NCBI GenBank assembly: GCA_025061245.1
Contig: JANZKD010000052.1
Location: forward strand, 1-10,759
Length of the DNA: 10,759 nt
Origin: Candidatus Culexmicrobium profundum
Lineage (GTDB): Archaea; Thermoproteota; Methanomethylicia; Culexarchaeales; Culexmicrobiaceae
Direction: 5' to 3'
Part shown: positions 1 through 6,480 of the stretch, piece by piece
Numbering within the stretch: the stretch's first letter is position 1
Layout of the letters: every line of letters begins with the position of its first letter
Notes under the pieces: model-generated
What the model saw: only the letters and a program-made list of their open reading frames with translations
The model's database searches: none
Told to the model about the DNA's origin: nothing
Translations under genes and position numbers: made by a program

Positions 1-575
1 TTCTACTGGAAACAATAGACTCACTAGCCAGACATGGGATTAAACGATTCATAATAATAAATGGACATGGAGGAAATACAGAGATAGTGGCGCTAGCGAA
101 AAGACTTGCACAAAGAAGATCAAGAGTCTATGTAGCAATTCCCAGAGGACCATCCCAAACTGAAACGGCTAAGAAGTATAGAGATAGAGCATTAAAATAC
201 TTAGAAGTACATTCAGGTGCAAGAGAAACTGGAAGCATACTAATAATAAGACCAGAACTAGTAGAAATGGAAAGAGTTAAAGACTGGCAACCTACAGCAA
301 AATTAGAACCAGAAATGATAGAATTAATGAATCCAGAAAGAAAGGATAGAGAAATAGCTGAACAAGTCTTCTGGGCGTCAATACCCCTAAACACCCATGA
401 ATTCACATCATCAGGAATATACGCTCTAACCCATCCAAAAGATGCAAACCTTGAAGATGCAAAGAAACGTAGAGAAGAATTCATAGAATTCGTAGTCAAA
501 TTCATAGAACAATGGAAGAAAATCCCCCTAGAAGAAAGAGAAGAAAAAATAAAAAAGAGAGGCACAATATACTAG
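1..575 (+). CDS. Creatininase-family amidohydrolase, 5'-truncated by the window edge
   Basis: The reading frame is open from base 3 and gives the last 190 residues of a creatininase/creatinine amidohydrolase-family protein. This family includes creatininase, MftE-like peptidases and archaeal ArfB, a deformylase in riboflavin and F420 synthesis; members are cytosolic metal-dependent amide hydrolases. Visible evidence: the family signature IIINGHGGN at partial residues 17-25, whose His is a metal ligand in the family, a second motif HSGARETGSIL followed by RPELV at 70-87, and a basic/acidic helical C-terminus. A GTG at base 87 gives a shorter open frame, but homology continues upstream of it, so it is an internal codon. 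The family usually has about 230-260 residues, so roughly the first 50-70 are missing. In the second motif Ala stands where many relatives have Glu (HAGE). The exact substrate cannot be told; family assignment is firm. Confidence 0.88.
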   Translation, partial: LLETIDSLARHGIKRFIIINGHGGNTEIVALAKRLAQRRSRVYVAIPRGPSQTETAKKYRDRALKYLEVHSGARETGSILIIRPELVEMERVKDWQPTAKLEPEMIELMNPERKDREIAEQVFWASIPLNTHEFTSSGIYALTHPKDANLEDAKKRREEFIEFVVKFIEQWKKIPLEEREEKIKKRGTIY

Positions 576-620
576 CTTAACTCCTATCCACTTATTTTAA
601 ATCCAATGGAAAACGCAAAA

Positions 621-980
621 TCAAGTTATGAAAGCTCTACCCTTATACTTCTCTACAGGGTACTTTTCAGCATTTTTCTTAAGCTTCTCTAGAACAATAG
701 TAGTCAAATCAATATTCAATACATTAGCCATACTCAAAATATAAATGAAAATATCAGCCAACTCCTCACTAATCCTATTAATCCACTTCTCCTCTTTAAT
801 CATATCCATAATTTCATCAACACTTCTCCACTGAAAAATCTCAAGCAACTCACCAGCCTCAACAGAAATAGAAACAGCTAAATCTTTCGGATTATGATAC
901 TTCTCCCAATCCCTCTCAACTACAAAATTTTTTACATTATTCTTCAAAAAATTAATAGGGACAGAAGAATCATTTAACAT
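621..980 (-). CDS. MazG-like nucleotide pyrophosphohydrolase (dCTPase/RS21-C6 type)
   Basis: A 119-residue all-alpha MazG-superfamily protein. Relatives hydrolyse (d)NTPs to the monophosphate plus pyrophosphate and are thought to clean the nucleotide pool. Residues 21-34 (VERDWEKYHNPKDL) match the N-terminal signature of the single-domain dCTPase/iMazG group. The Mg-binding pattern ExxE...ExxD is intact at E41/E44 and E73/D76. The C-terminal KNAEKYPVEK (residues 102-111) is the usual family ending. Length is normal for a single-domain member. The open frame begins one codon earlier with TTG at 983, but ATG at 980 has GGTGAT 5 nt upstream and is preferred. It converges on the creatininase gene with 45 nt between, and lies downstream of the PEP carboxykinase gene on the same strand, separated by about 130 nt that contains a possible TATA box, so it is probably transcribed alone. 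Nucleotide specificity is not deducible. Confidence 0.9.
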   Translation of the reverse strand: MLNDSSVPINFLKNNVKNFVVERDWEKYHNPKDLAVSISVEAGELLEIFQWRSVDEIMDMIKEEKWINRISEELADIFIYILSMANVLNIDLTTIVLEKLKKNAEKYPVEKYKGRAFIT

Positions 981-985
981 CAAGC

Positions 986-991
986 ATCACC
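986..991 (-). promoter_or_regulatory. Shine-Dalgarno site of the MazG-like gene
   Basis: Read on the minus strand, GGTGAT lies 5 nt before the ATG at 980 and only 2 nt before the alternative TTG at 983, so it favours ATG. Confidence 0.55.
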
Positions 992-1003
992 ACAACTAAT
1001 ATC

Positions 1004-1014
1004 ATAAAATAAAA
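1004..1014 (-). promoter_or_regulatory. Possible TATA box for the MazG-like gene
   Basis: On the minus strand a TTTTATTTTA-like element sits about 30 nt before the ATG at 980. The spacing is slightly shorter than at the other genes of this window and the background is AT-rich, so this is weak evidence. The rest of the gap between the MazG-like gene and the PEP carboxykinase gene shows no coding frame or RNA structure that I can recognise. Confidence 0.3.
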
Positions 1015-1112
1015 GGGTAAGATAACAAAATTAAATTAACTATGACTTTACTCTTCTCTAGACAAAGTATTTTGTTATTTGTTGCAAGTTTTATCTACTG
1101 GCAATTAATGCT

Positions 1113-2903
1113 TTATTCAAAATCCATGGCATTGTAGATTTCTTTTGGTAAGTTTGGACAGTCTTTGTCTAGGTAGTATTTGCTTTCAATTATTTGTGCT
1201 TTTAGTAGTGCTTTGAATTCCTCCATTGTTAGGTAGGTTGTTGGTTTTAGTTCTTTTAGTCTTTCAGGTTTTATTCCTGGGACTTTCTTTGGAACTAGTA
1301 CTTTTTCTCCCCATACTGGGTGTGGTTCATATTCTACTGCTCCTCTAACTGCTTGTAGTATGAATAGCTCTGTTTCTTCTATGGTTGGCCTTGTTCCTCC
1401 AATGGCTTTAGGTATACCTTCAACTTCTACTAGTACTGGTTCTGGTGCCATTATTGTTTTATCTCCTAGCTTCTTTTCTTTCCATTCATATTTTGCTATT
1501 ATTCTTCCAGTAGTGTTGAATAAGTAGACTTCTATTGGGTTTCCTTCCTCTTTTCTCTTTTTTAGGTATTGGTAGAATCTTACTACGTGTGCTGTGTTTG
1601 TTACTCCCATTGTGAATGGTCTTGCATATCTTGCTACGTATCTTACTTTTCCTATTACTTCTTTTGCCTGTGCTGGGTGGCCTATTGTTCTTCCATCTGC
1701 TAGTACTTTTGCTGCTATTGCTTCGTCAACTATTTTTATCCATGCATAGTCTGTAAAGTATCCTGGTGATAGGAATATGGCTGTTGTTAGTGGTCCACTT
1801 GACGCTACATCTCCGTCGAAATATCCTGTGTCTTCGAGGTATAGGACGCTTCTTGAGTTTTTGTTGGGTGCTCCGAAGTATTGGAATAATTCGCCTTTGA
1901 AGCTTGGATAGCCATTTTCGTCGAATTCCGTGTTTTCATGTAGTGCTCTAGGACTCATTGCACCATTCCACATTGCTTCTTGTTCAGGGTTTAGGTCTTC
2001 AGTTTTGGTCCATGAGCCTCTCTCTGAGCCTATAACTTTATCTTCAAATATTGCTACTATATCGTCATTTTTGATTGTTTGGTCCTTTACATATTCTAGT
2101 GGATTTATGCCGAAGTTTTCCATGTAGATTTTTGCATTTCTCGGCGTCCATACGTATAAGCCATGAGTTGACTTTCCTGTCCCAGTTAGCCCCCAAACGC
2201 ACATGACGATTCTCTTCCATGTACCGTCAGTTCTTTTAACTGTGAATTCTCTTAGAGAGGCATGCTCACCTGTACCGCCTTTCTTGTATACATGGAAAAT
2301 CCAGTGGGTTAACACTGCTTTCTTGACTTCTCCTTGATAGGACGAAGCTGTTATTATTGAGAAGTTTTGGTGTGGGAAACGCATTACCATTAACATTTTA
2401 TTGGTTCCAGGAATCATAGGATTCCCTAGATAGTGAGGTATTACGAAAACTTCAATATCCGGCTTTTCATCGGGTGGTGCTGGGAAAATCAGTTCTTTCC
2501 ATCTATAGGCAATATCTGGGAATTGTGGGTCTACATATACTGTTGCATGCATTTGAGCTTTTGTTCCAGGCTTACCTACATATCCATCAACCTTGATTAT
2601 TGGGCCTTGAGCTAGAATATGCTCTAGAACTCTTAACATCAATAGTTTATGTTCATATTGAAGTTGACTTTCATCTTCAACAACTACTGTATTTGCAGCC
2701 GATCTACTCCAAATGTTTGAAGCCCAATTCCAAGAACCATTTTTATACTGTGTTCCATATAGTTTGGCTCTTTCGAATAGGTCTGGAGGATTATCATGAA
2801 TTGGTTTTAATCCAGCTTTCCTTTTAACCTCCAATATTTTCCTAAAGGTTTCCTTAAATTTTTCAGGTGTTAATTCTTCAAGTTTAGGAATTATTAACGT
2901 CAT
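1113..2903 (-). CDS. pckA: ATP-type phosphoenolpyruvate carboxykinase homologue, divergent archaeal form
   Basis: A 596-residue relative of ATP-dependent PEP carboxykinase, which interconverts oxaloacetate + ATP and PEP + ADP + CO2 in the cytosol, linking the C4 pool to gluconeogenesis. Active-site features visible against the E. coli enzyme (540 aa): R67 in SRSAANTVVVED (substrate Arg), GEVKK at 191-195 (catalytic/metal Lys), H214, the P-loop GLTGTGKST at 238-246, DD at 280-281 (metal), RGSWTKT at 295-301 exactly 13 residues later as in E. coli, R351 in NKNSRS, and the C-terminal VLVPKKVPGIKPERL. About 22 extra residues lie between the P-loop and the DD pair. ATG at 2903 is preceded by GAGGGAG at 4 nt spacing. 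It is divergent from the beta-lactamase-like gene. Family membership is well supported; nucleotide preference and direction are inferred. Low overall similarity leaves room for a changed substrate. Confidence 0.85.
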   Translation of the reverse strand: MTLIIPKLEELTPEKFKETFRKILEVKRKAGLKPIHDNPPDLFERAKLYGTQYKNGSWNWASNIWSRSAANTVVVEDESQLQYEHKLLMLRVLEHILAQGPIIKVDGYVGKPGTKAQMHATVYVDPQFPDIAYRWKELIFPAPPDEKPDIEVFVIPHYLGNPMIPGTNKMLMVMRFPHQNFSIITASSYQGEVKKAVLTHWIFHVYKKGGTGEHASLREFTVKRTDGTWKRIVMCVWGLTGTGKSTHGLYVWTPRNAKIYMENFGINPLEYVKDQTIKNDDIVAIFEDKVIGSERGSWTKTEDLNPEQEAMWNGAMSPRALHENTEFDENGYPSFKGELFQYFGAPNKNSRSVLYLEDTGYFDGDVASSGPLTTAIFLSPGYFTDYAWIKIVDEAIAAKVLADGRTIGHPAQAKEVIGKVRYVARYARPFTMGVTNTAHVVRFYQYLKKRKEEGNPIEVYLFNTTGRIIAKYEWKEKKLGDKTIMAPEPVLVEVEGIPKAIGGTRPTIEETELFILQAVRGAVEYEPHPVWGEKVLVPKKVPGIKPERLKELKPTTYLTMEEFKALLKAQIIESKYYLDKDCPNLPKEIYNAMDFE

Positions 2904-2907
2904 GCTA

Positions 2908-2914
2908 CTCCCTC
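2908..2914 (-). promoter_or_regulatory. Shine-Dalgarno site of the PEP carboxykinase gene
   Basis: On the minus strand GAGGGAG lies 4 nt before ATG 2903 and supports that start. Confidence 0.5.
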
Positions 2915-2938
2915 AACATCAATTCATTTTATGGGGGA

Positions 2939-2968
2939 TAATAAGTTAACTTTACCTAGTTAAATAAG
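2939..2968 (-). promoter_or_regulatory. Probable promoter of the PEP carboxykinase gene (two TATA candidates)
   Basis: On the minus strand two TATA-like elements occur: AACTTATTA (2939-2947), centred about 40 nt before the ATG and preceded by the purine/A-rich GGTAAAG that resembles a BRE, and CTTATTTAAC (2959-2968), about 60 nt before the ATG. The first fits the spacing seen at other genes here. The divergent gene's promoter lies just beyond. Confidence 0.4.
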
Positions 2969-2987
2969 TTATTGTCAATAGATATTG

Positions 2988-2996
2988 TTTTATAAT
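2988..2996 (+). promoter_or_regulatory. TATA box of the beta-lactamase-like gene
   Basis: TTTTATAAT is centred about 35 nt before the ATG at 3027, which predicts a very short 5' leader carrying the GAGGTGA ribosome site. A TTG at 2985 that would extend the frame overlaps this box and is therefore unlikely to be a start. Confidence 0.5.
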
Positions 2997-3015
2997 TTCA
3001 TTTTTAGATTTCATA

Positions 3016-3022
3016 GAGGTGA
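3016..3022 (+). promoter_or_regulatory. Shine-Dalgarno site fixing the start of the beta-lactamase-like gene
   Basis: GAGGTGA is complementary to the archaeal 16S 3' end and sits 4 nt before ATG 3027. It selects this ATG over an upstream in-frame TTG at 2985. Confidence 0.65.
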
Positions 3023-3026
3023 GAAC

Positions 3027-4043
3027 ATGAACTTGAAAGATGAAATTGAAAGAGTTATTTTGAGTGAAGTGGGTAAAGTGAAGGCAAAAGTGGGTGTGGG
3101 CTTTAAAGATTTAAAGTCAGGTTTAGAAGTTTATCACAATGCTGATGAACGCTTCTTGACTGCAAGTGTCTTTAAAATATACGTTCTAATAGAATTATAT
3201 AATCAGGTTATAAATGGTAAGATAAGCTTGAATAACAGATATACGGTTAAGCTTTACGATAAATCTCCAGGTTCAGGACTCCTACAATATCTGGATGTAG
3301 GGTTACAATTGACGGTGAGGGATCTAGCTAAATTAATGATGATGATAAGCGATAATACTGCAACAGATATTTTAATGGAGATTCTGGGTAAAGAAAAAAT
3401 TAATGAGACTATTAGGAGAATGGGATTGAAAAACACTTTAGTAGCTTATAATGTTAAGGAAATGATCTTTGGACTCTATGAATTAAGGGATGAAAGTAAG
3501 CTTTCAGAACTATTAGAAATGCTGGATAGGAAAGTTAAATTTGAAGGTGACATAAAGTCGTTTATAATAAACTTATATTATGAGCGACAGAAAATGGGCT
3601 TAACAATCCATAATCTAAAGATTCAAAGTAAAATTAGAGAAGTGGTCAGTTTGACTGGTGAAACCTTGAGGGATTACTCTTTCAATGATGTTTCATCTCC
3701 AAGAGATATGGTTAAAACGTTAAGCTTAATATATGAGAAGAAGATTTTAACTCCAAAGGCTTGCGACGAGATACTTGGAATAATGGCTTATTGTCAAACT
3801 GGAGCAAGAAGATTGAAGAGATATTTACCCAACAATGTAATAGTGGCGCATAAGACGGGGACTATTCCAGGAGTAGTTAATGATGTTGGAATCATTATGA
3901 CTGAAAATAAAGACTATGTATTGGCTGTCTTTGTAAACGAACTAGATTATGAAGATCAATCATATGTTGAAGTTGGAGAAAGTATTATCGCTGACATCTC
4001 TAAAGGAATTTATGAAATAATGATAAGTAAACAGCATAATTAG
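3027..4043 (+). CDS. Class A beta-lactamase-fold serine hydrolase (PenP/COG2367-like), cytosolic, with insertion
   Basis: A 338-residue protein with all three motifs of the serine beta-lactamase/penicillin-binding fold: S47-V-F-K50 (nucleophile and general base), S108-D-N110 and K276-T-G278. The stretch GSGLLQYLDVGLQLTVRDLAKL before SDN and the TPKACDEIL...HKTGTIPGVVNDVGI end are typical of class A-like hydrolases. No signal peptide or membrane segment is seen, so it should act in the cytosol, unlike ordinary beta-lactamases. From SDN to SPRDM (224-228) there are about 115 residues where I expect about 55-60, so roughly 60 extra, charged, helix-like residues lie around 145-215. No clear ExxLN omega-loop motif with the class A Glu is recognisable, so true beta-lactam hydrolysis is doubtful; a peptidase, amidase or esterase role is as likely. 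The next gene downstream, an acetamidase, has its own TATA box. The fold assignment is secure, the substrate unknown. Confidence 0.87.
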   Translation: MNLKDEIERVILSEVGKVKAKVGVGFKDLKSGLEVYHNADERFLTASVFKIYVLIELYNQVINGKISLNNRYTVKLYDKSPGSGLLQYLDVGLQLTVRDLAKLMMMISDNTATDILMEILGKEKINETIRRMGLKNTLVAYNVKEMIFGLYELRDESKLSELLEMLDRKVKFEGDIKSFIINLYYERQKMGLTIHNLKIQSKIREVVSLTGETLRDYSFNDVSSPRDMVKTLSLIYEKKILTPKACDEILGIMAYCQTGARRLKRYLPNNVIVAHKTGTIPGVVNDVGIIMTENKDYVLAVFVNELDYEDQSYVEVGESIIADISKGIYEIMISKQHN

Positions 4044-4089
4044 ACTTACTATTTATTTTACAGGAGCTCTATAAAGTTATTTGAACATG

Positions 4090-4098
4090 CTTATAATT
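4090..4098 (+). promoter_or_regulatory. TATA box of the acetamidase/formamidase gene
   Basis: CTTATAATT is centred about 40 nt before the TTG at 4134, the same spacing as at neighbouring genes. It overlaps the TTG at 4098 that would open the longest frame, which argues that 4098 is not the translation start. Confidence 0.55.
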
Positions 4099-4120
4099 TG
4101 AATACTACATATAGTTTTAA

Positions 4121-4125
4121 GGAGG
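4121..4125 (+). promoter_or_regulatory. Shine-Dalgarno site pointing to a TTG start for the acetamidase gene
   Basis: GGAGG within AAGGAGGATGA lies 8 nt before the in-frame TTG at 4134. An ATG at 4126 is out of frame with the gene. This site decides the start. Confidence 0.6.
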
Positions 4126-4133
4126 ATGAATCG

Positions 4134-5063
4134 TTGAAGGTGCATTTTATTGACCCTAATAAAGTACATTATGTTTGGGATAACTCATTGGATCCAGCAA
4201 TAGAAATCGATCCAGGAGATAGAGTTGTATTTGAATTAAGAGATGTTACAGATAATCAAATAACACCCAATTCTACGGCAGAAGATTTAACGAAGCTGGA
4301 TTGGAATAGAGTATATCCACTTTCAGGTCCAGTTTATATTAAAGGGGCTAAACCTGGTGATGCATTAGTCGTAAAAATAATTGACATAAAGACTAAGGGT
4401 TGGGGTTGGAGTGCAATCATTCCTGGATTTGGCTTATTAGCTGAAGAGTTTTATGAGCCCTATCTTAGGATATGGGATTTATCAGCTGGAGATTATACTA
4501 CTCTAGATGGAAAAGTAGTAATCCCATTAAATCCATTTTGCGGGACCATGGGAGTAGCAAGAGCTGAAAAAGGAAAATTCCCTGTTATGCCTCCAGGGCC
4601 ATTTGGAGGTAATATGGATTTGAAACATTTAACACGTGGTTCAACGCTTATGCTTCCAATATTTGTTAATGGAGCATTATTCTCAGTAGGTGACGGTCAT
4701 GCTGCTCAGGGGGATGGTGAGGTATGTGTAACTGCAATAGAAGCTCCACTCTATGTTGTACTGGAATTTGACTTAATAAAAGATGCAAATATAAAATTTC
4801 CTAGAGCAATTATTCATAAAGAACCATTAGAAGAATTTAGCACATACTATGTTACAATGGGTATAAATAGTGATTTAATGGAAGCTGCAAGAGACGCAGT
4901 TAGAGAAATGATTAGCCTCATAGTTTCTAAATATAATTTAAAGAGAGAGGATGCCTATATACTTGTGAGTTTAATGGGAGACTTAAGAATTGCAGAAATA
5001 GTTGACAAACCCAATTGGATTGTTACAGTTCACTTGCCTCAAGACATATTCATAGAAGAATAA
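4134..5063 (+). CDS. Acetamidase/formamidase family protein
   Basis: A 309-residue member of the FmdA/AmdA family, which hydrolyses short amides such as formamide or acetamide to ammonia and the carboxylate in the cytosol. Evidence: N-terminal KVHYVWDNSLDPAIEI (10-25) is the family opening; LNPFCGTMGVA (132-142), PPGPFGGNMD (153-162) and GDGHAAQGDGEV (186-197) are its core metal/active-site motifs; the C-terminal DAYILVSLMGDLRIAEIV (273-290) is the usual ending. Length is normal. The frame is open from a TTG at 4098, but the family alignment, the GGAGG site and the TATA box all point to TTG at 4134, so I annotate the protein as starting MKVHF. It is monocistronic in appearance and converges on the DUF401 gene. 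Substrate specificity within this family is not readable from sequence; many archaeal members are uncharacterised. Confidence 0.92.
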   Translation: MKVHFIDPNKVHYVWDNSLDPAIEIDPGDRVVFELRDVTDNQITPNSTAEDLTKLDWNRVYPLSGPVYIKGAKPGDALVVKIIDIKTKGWGWSAIIPGFGLLAEEFYEPYLRIWDLSAGDYTTLDGKVVIPLNPFCGTMGVARAEKGKFPVMPPGPFGGNMDLKHLTRGSTLMLPIFVNGALFSVGDGHAAQGDGEVCVTAIEAPLYVVLEFDLIKDANIKFPRAIIHKEPLEEFSTYYVTMGINSDLMEAARDAVREMISLIVSKYNLKREDAYILVSLMGDLRIAEIVDKPNWIVTVHLPQDIFIEE

Positions 5064-5074
5064 TTCCATCTATT

Positions 5075-6271
5075 TTATGTAAATGTGAATAATAAGTAGG
5101 TAAATAATAGAGATGAAACAATGCTGGGTACCATGTACTTATATGATTTATATATTGAGCAATCAAAATACTGCGCAGTGTAAACAAAGCATAAGTGAAC
5201 TGGAGAACCAAGATAATATAGATAAGATGAAACATAAATTGCACTTACATCCGTGGGAGTAAGTGCTGTTAAGCTCTCCATTATAGGTAATGTTAAAACT
5301 ACGCCTGTGAGTGGTGATCCAGTTATTAAACTTAAAAACCCCGGTAAAGTATATTCTAGAAGAATTATTGGAATAGTATTTGAAGTTAGCACTTCAGTTA
5401 TAACTTTAGATGCCCCTGAAATCAGAAATGATTTCTGCAAATACATTATACTAAATGCCGCTAACGCTATTCCTCTAACTCGCCTATTATTAACTGATTT
5501 AAGTATGATTTGAGAGCTAGCTTTAGAAACATAGATAAGAGCTAACATACCCACAGTGACTCCTATTAACATACCAAAATCGCCAATTATAAATCTAAAA
5601 GATACAGCTAAAATCAATGCAGTAACTAATGGTATCGCTGAAATTTTTAGAGGGGTTTCAGCTTCATTTAATGTTATACTCATTTTATGTTTCGAGTTTC
5701 TAAAGGCAATTAAATACCCTATTATAATCATGAAAATTGCAATCGGAAGCTGCTTAAGAGCCAGTAATTCTATAGGTAACCCAGTTATTGTTGAAGTGGT
5801 TATTAGAAGCTGACTTAATGGATAAAACATGAATATAGTATGTCTAAACCATACATTAGCATAAATGGATAGTTCAGCTGTGAAATTTAAACTCTCACTT
5901 AATGCACCCACTATGGGAGCAGACATTAATGCACCGCCAGCTACAGGTAAAAGCCCAATAATTGCAGGAGTCAGCATGACTGCAATTTTTGAACTTCGTA
6001 ATGCTCTAGCCAACCCAATGCCCATATCCTCAATTAAACCTGTTAATCGATAAAGTTCAGCTAGTATTGCAATTGAAGTTGACATCAATATTAAAAACCA
6101 AGTTCTAGTTGAAATTACAGTTTCATATAAGATGTCTATAAAGTACTGGGGAGAAAGAAGTAATGATAGACAGATAGCTGCAATTAGAAGAGTTATTCCA
6201 ATCTCGACTCCCTTCTTAATTAGTAATATGATCATTACTATAACTGATACAACGATCAACAGGTTAATCAT
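5075..6271 (-). CDS. DUF401 family multi-pass membrane protein (COG1906-like), putative transporter
   Basis: A 398-residue, very hydrophobic protein with about ten or more predicted membrane helices and no cleavable signal peptide. It matches DUF401 (COG1906), an uncharacterised family I judge related to GntP/ArsB-type ion transporters. Motifs visible: GLLPVAGGALMSAPIV (106-121), NVWFRH (139-144), LITGSPLTGVV (315-325) and a second SP motif, GSPVHLC (355-361). The two Gly-Ser-Pro segments in the C-terminal half resemble re-entrant loops, and the first and second halves may be inverted repeats (inference). An in-frame TAA lies two codons upstream of ATG 6271, so the start cannot be longer; GGTGA precedes it by 8 nt. 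It ends 11 nt from the convergent acetamidase gene and is divergent from the antiporter genes. Its substrate is unknown; an organic acid or amide/peptide product is only a guess from the neighbours. Confidence 0.85.
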   Translation of the reverse strand: MINLLIVVSVIVMIILLIKKGVEIGITLLIAAICLSLLLSPQYFIDILYETVISTRTWFLILMSTSIAILAELYRLTGLIEDMGIGLARALRSSKIAVMLTPAIIGLLPVAGGALMSAPIVGALSESLNFTAELSIYANVWFRHTIFMFYPLSQLLITTSTITGLPIELLALKQLPIAIFMIIIGYLIAFRNSKHKMSITLNEAETPLKISAIPLVTALILAVSFRFIIGDFGMLIGVTVGMLALIYVSKASSQIILKSVNNRRVRGIALAAFSIMYLQKSFLISGASKVITEVLTSNTIPIILLEYTLPGFLSLITGSPLTGVVLTLPIMESLTALTPTDVSAIYVSSYLYYLGSPVHLCFVYTAQYFDCSIYKSYKYMVPSIVSSLLFTYLLFTFT

Positions 6272-6279
6272 AGTTTAAG

Positions 6280-6284
6280 TCACC
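6280..6284 (-). promoter_or_regulatory. Shine-Dalgarno site of the DUF401 gene
   Basis: GGTGA on the minus strand lies 8 nt before ATG 6271. Confidence 0.45.
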
Positions 6285-6334
6285 AACGCTCCTCTCAGTC
6301 ACTTGATGGGATATTGAATGATGAATACATTTTG

Positions 6335-6350
6335 TATATATACTTTAACC
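6335..6350 (-). promoter_or_regulatory. TATA box and BRE of the DUF401 gene
   Basis: On the minus strand GGTTAAAG is followed directly by TATATATA (6335-6342), the most canonical BRE/TATA pair in the window. Initiation about 25 nt downstream would give a leader of roughly 40 nt. TATATATA is palindromic, but no gene on the plus strand starts at a suitable distance; the adjacent BRE-like sequence also points to the minus strand. Confidence 0.55.
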
Positions 6351-6433
6351 CAACCTCTGATGACAATGAAACACATACTTAAATACATAGCTTAGAATTA
6401 AATTAAAATAAAAGATAAAAGTAATTAAGTATG

Positions 6434-6444
6434 CTTTTAATTTA
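6434..6444 (+). promoter_or_regulatory. Probable TATA box of the first antiporter gene
   Basis: CTTTTAATTTA is centred about 42 nt before ATG 6481. The divergent region between this gene and the DUF401 gene holds both promoters and nothing else I can identify. Confidence 0.42.
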
Positions 6445-6480
6445 TTGAAATTTAGAGTATTCGTGGAGACGCTGATTTAA

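Noticed and set aside
128..565. Minus-strand open frame of 145 codons opposite the creatininase gene
   Set aside because: It is Ser/Phe-rich with no recognisable domain and lies fully antisense to a frame with clear family motifs.
1020..1112. Possible small RNA or hairpin terminator between the PEP carboxykinase and MazG-like genes
   Set aside because: Only a 4-bp TTGC/GCAA pairing and scattered T-rich stretches are visible, which is not beyond chance in AT-rich DNA.
1930..2827. Plus-strand short open frames opposite the PEP carboxykinase gene
   Set aside because: The opposite frame carries the complete set of PEP carboxykinase motifs; these frames show no domain.
2985..3026. N-terminal extension of the beta-lactamase-like protein from TTG 2985 as a signal peptide
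   Set aside because: The extension (MFYNFIFRF...) overlaps the likely TATA box, lacks a ribosome site, and the GAGGTGA site selects ATG 3027.
5253..6053. Three plus-strand open frames of 62-86 codons opposite the DUF401 gene
   Set aside because: They are antisense shadows of a clear membrane protein gene, with no family resemblance and no ribosome sites of note.
6318..6360. Possible C/D box guide RNA: ATGATGA at 6318-6324 and CTGA at 6357-6360
   Set aside because: Spacing is not right for a C-D'-C'-D layout, no D' or C' boxes are visible, and the stretch contains the strong minus-strand TATA box of the DUF401 gene.
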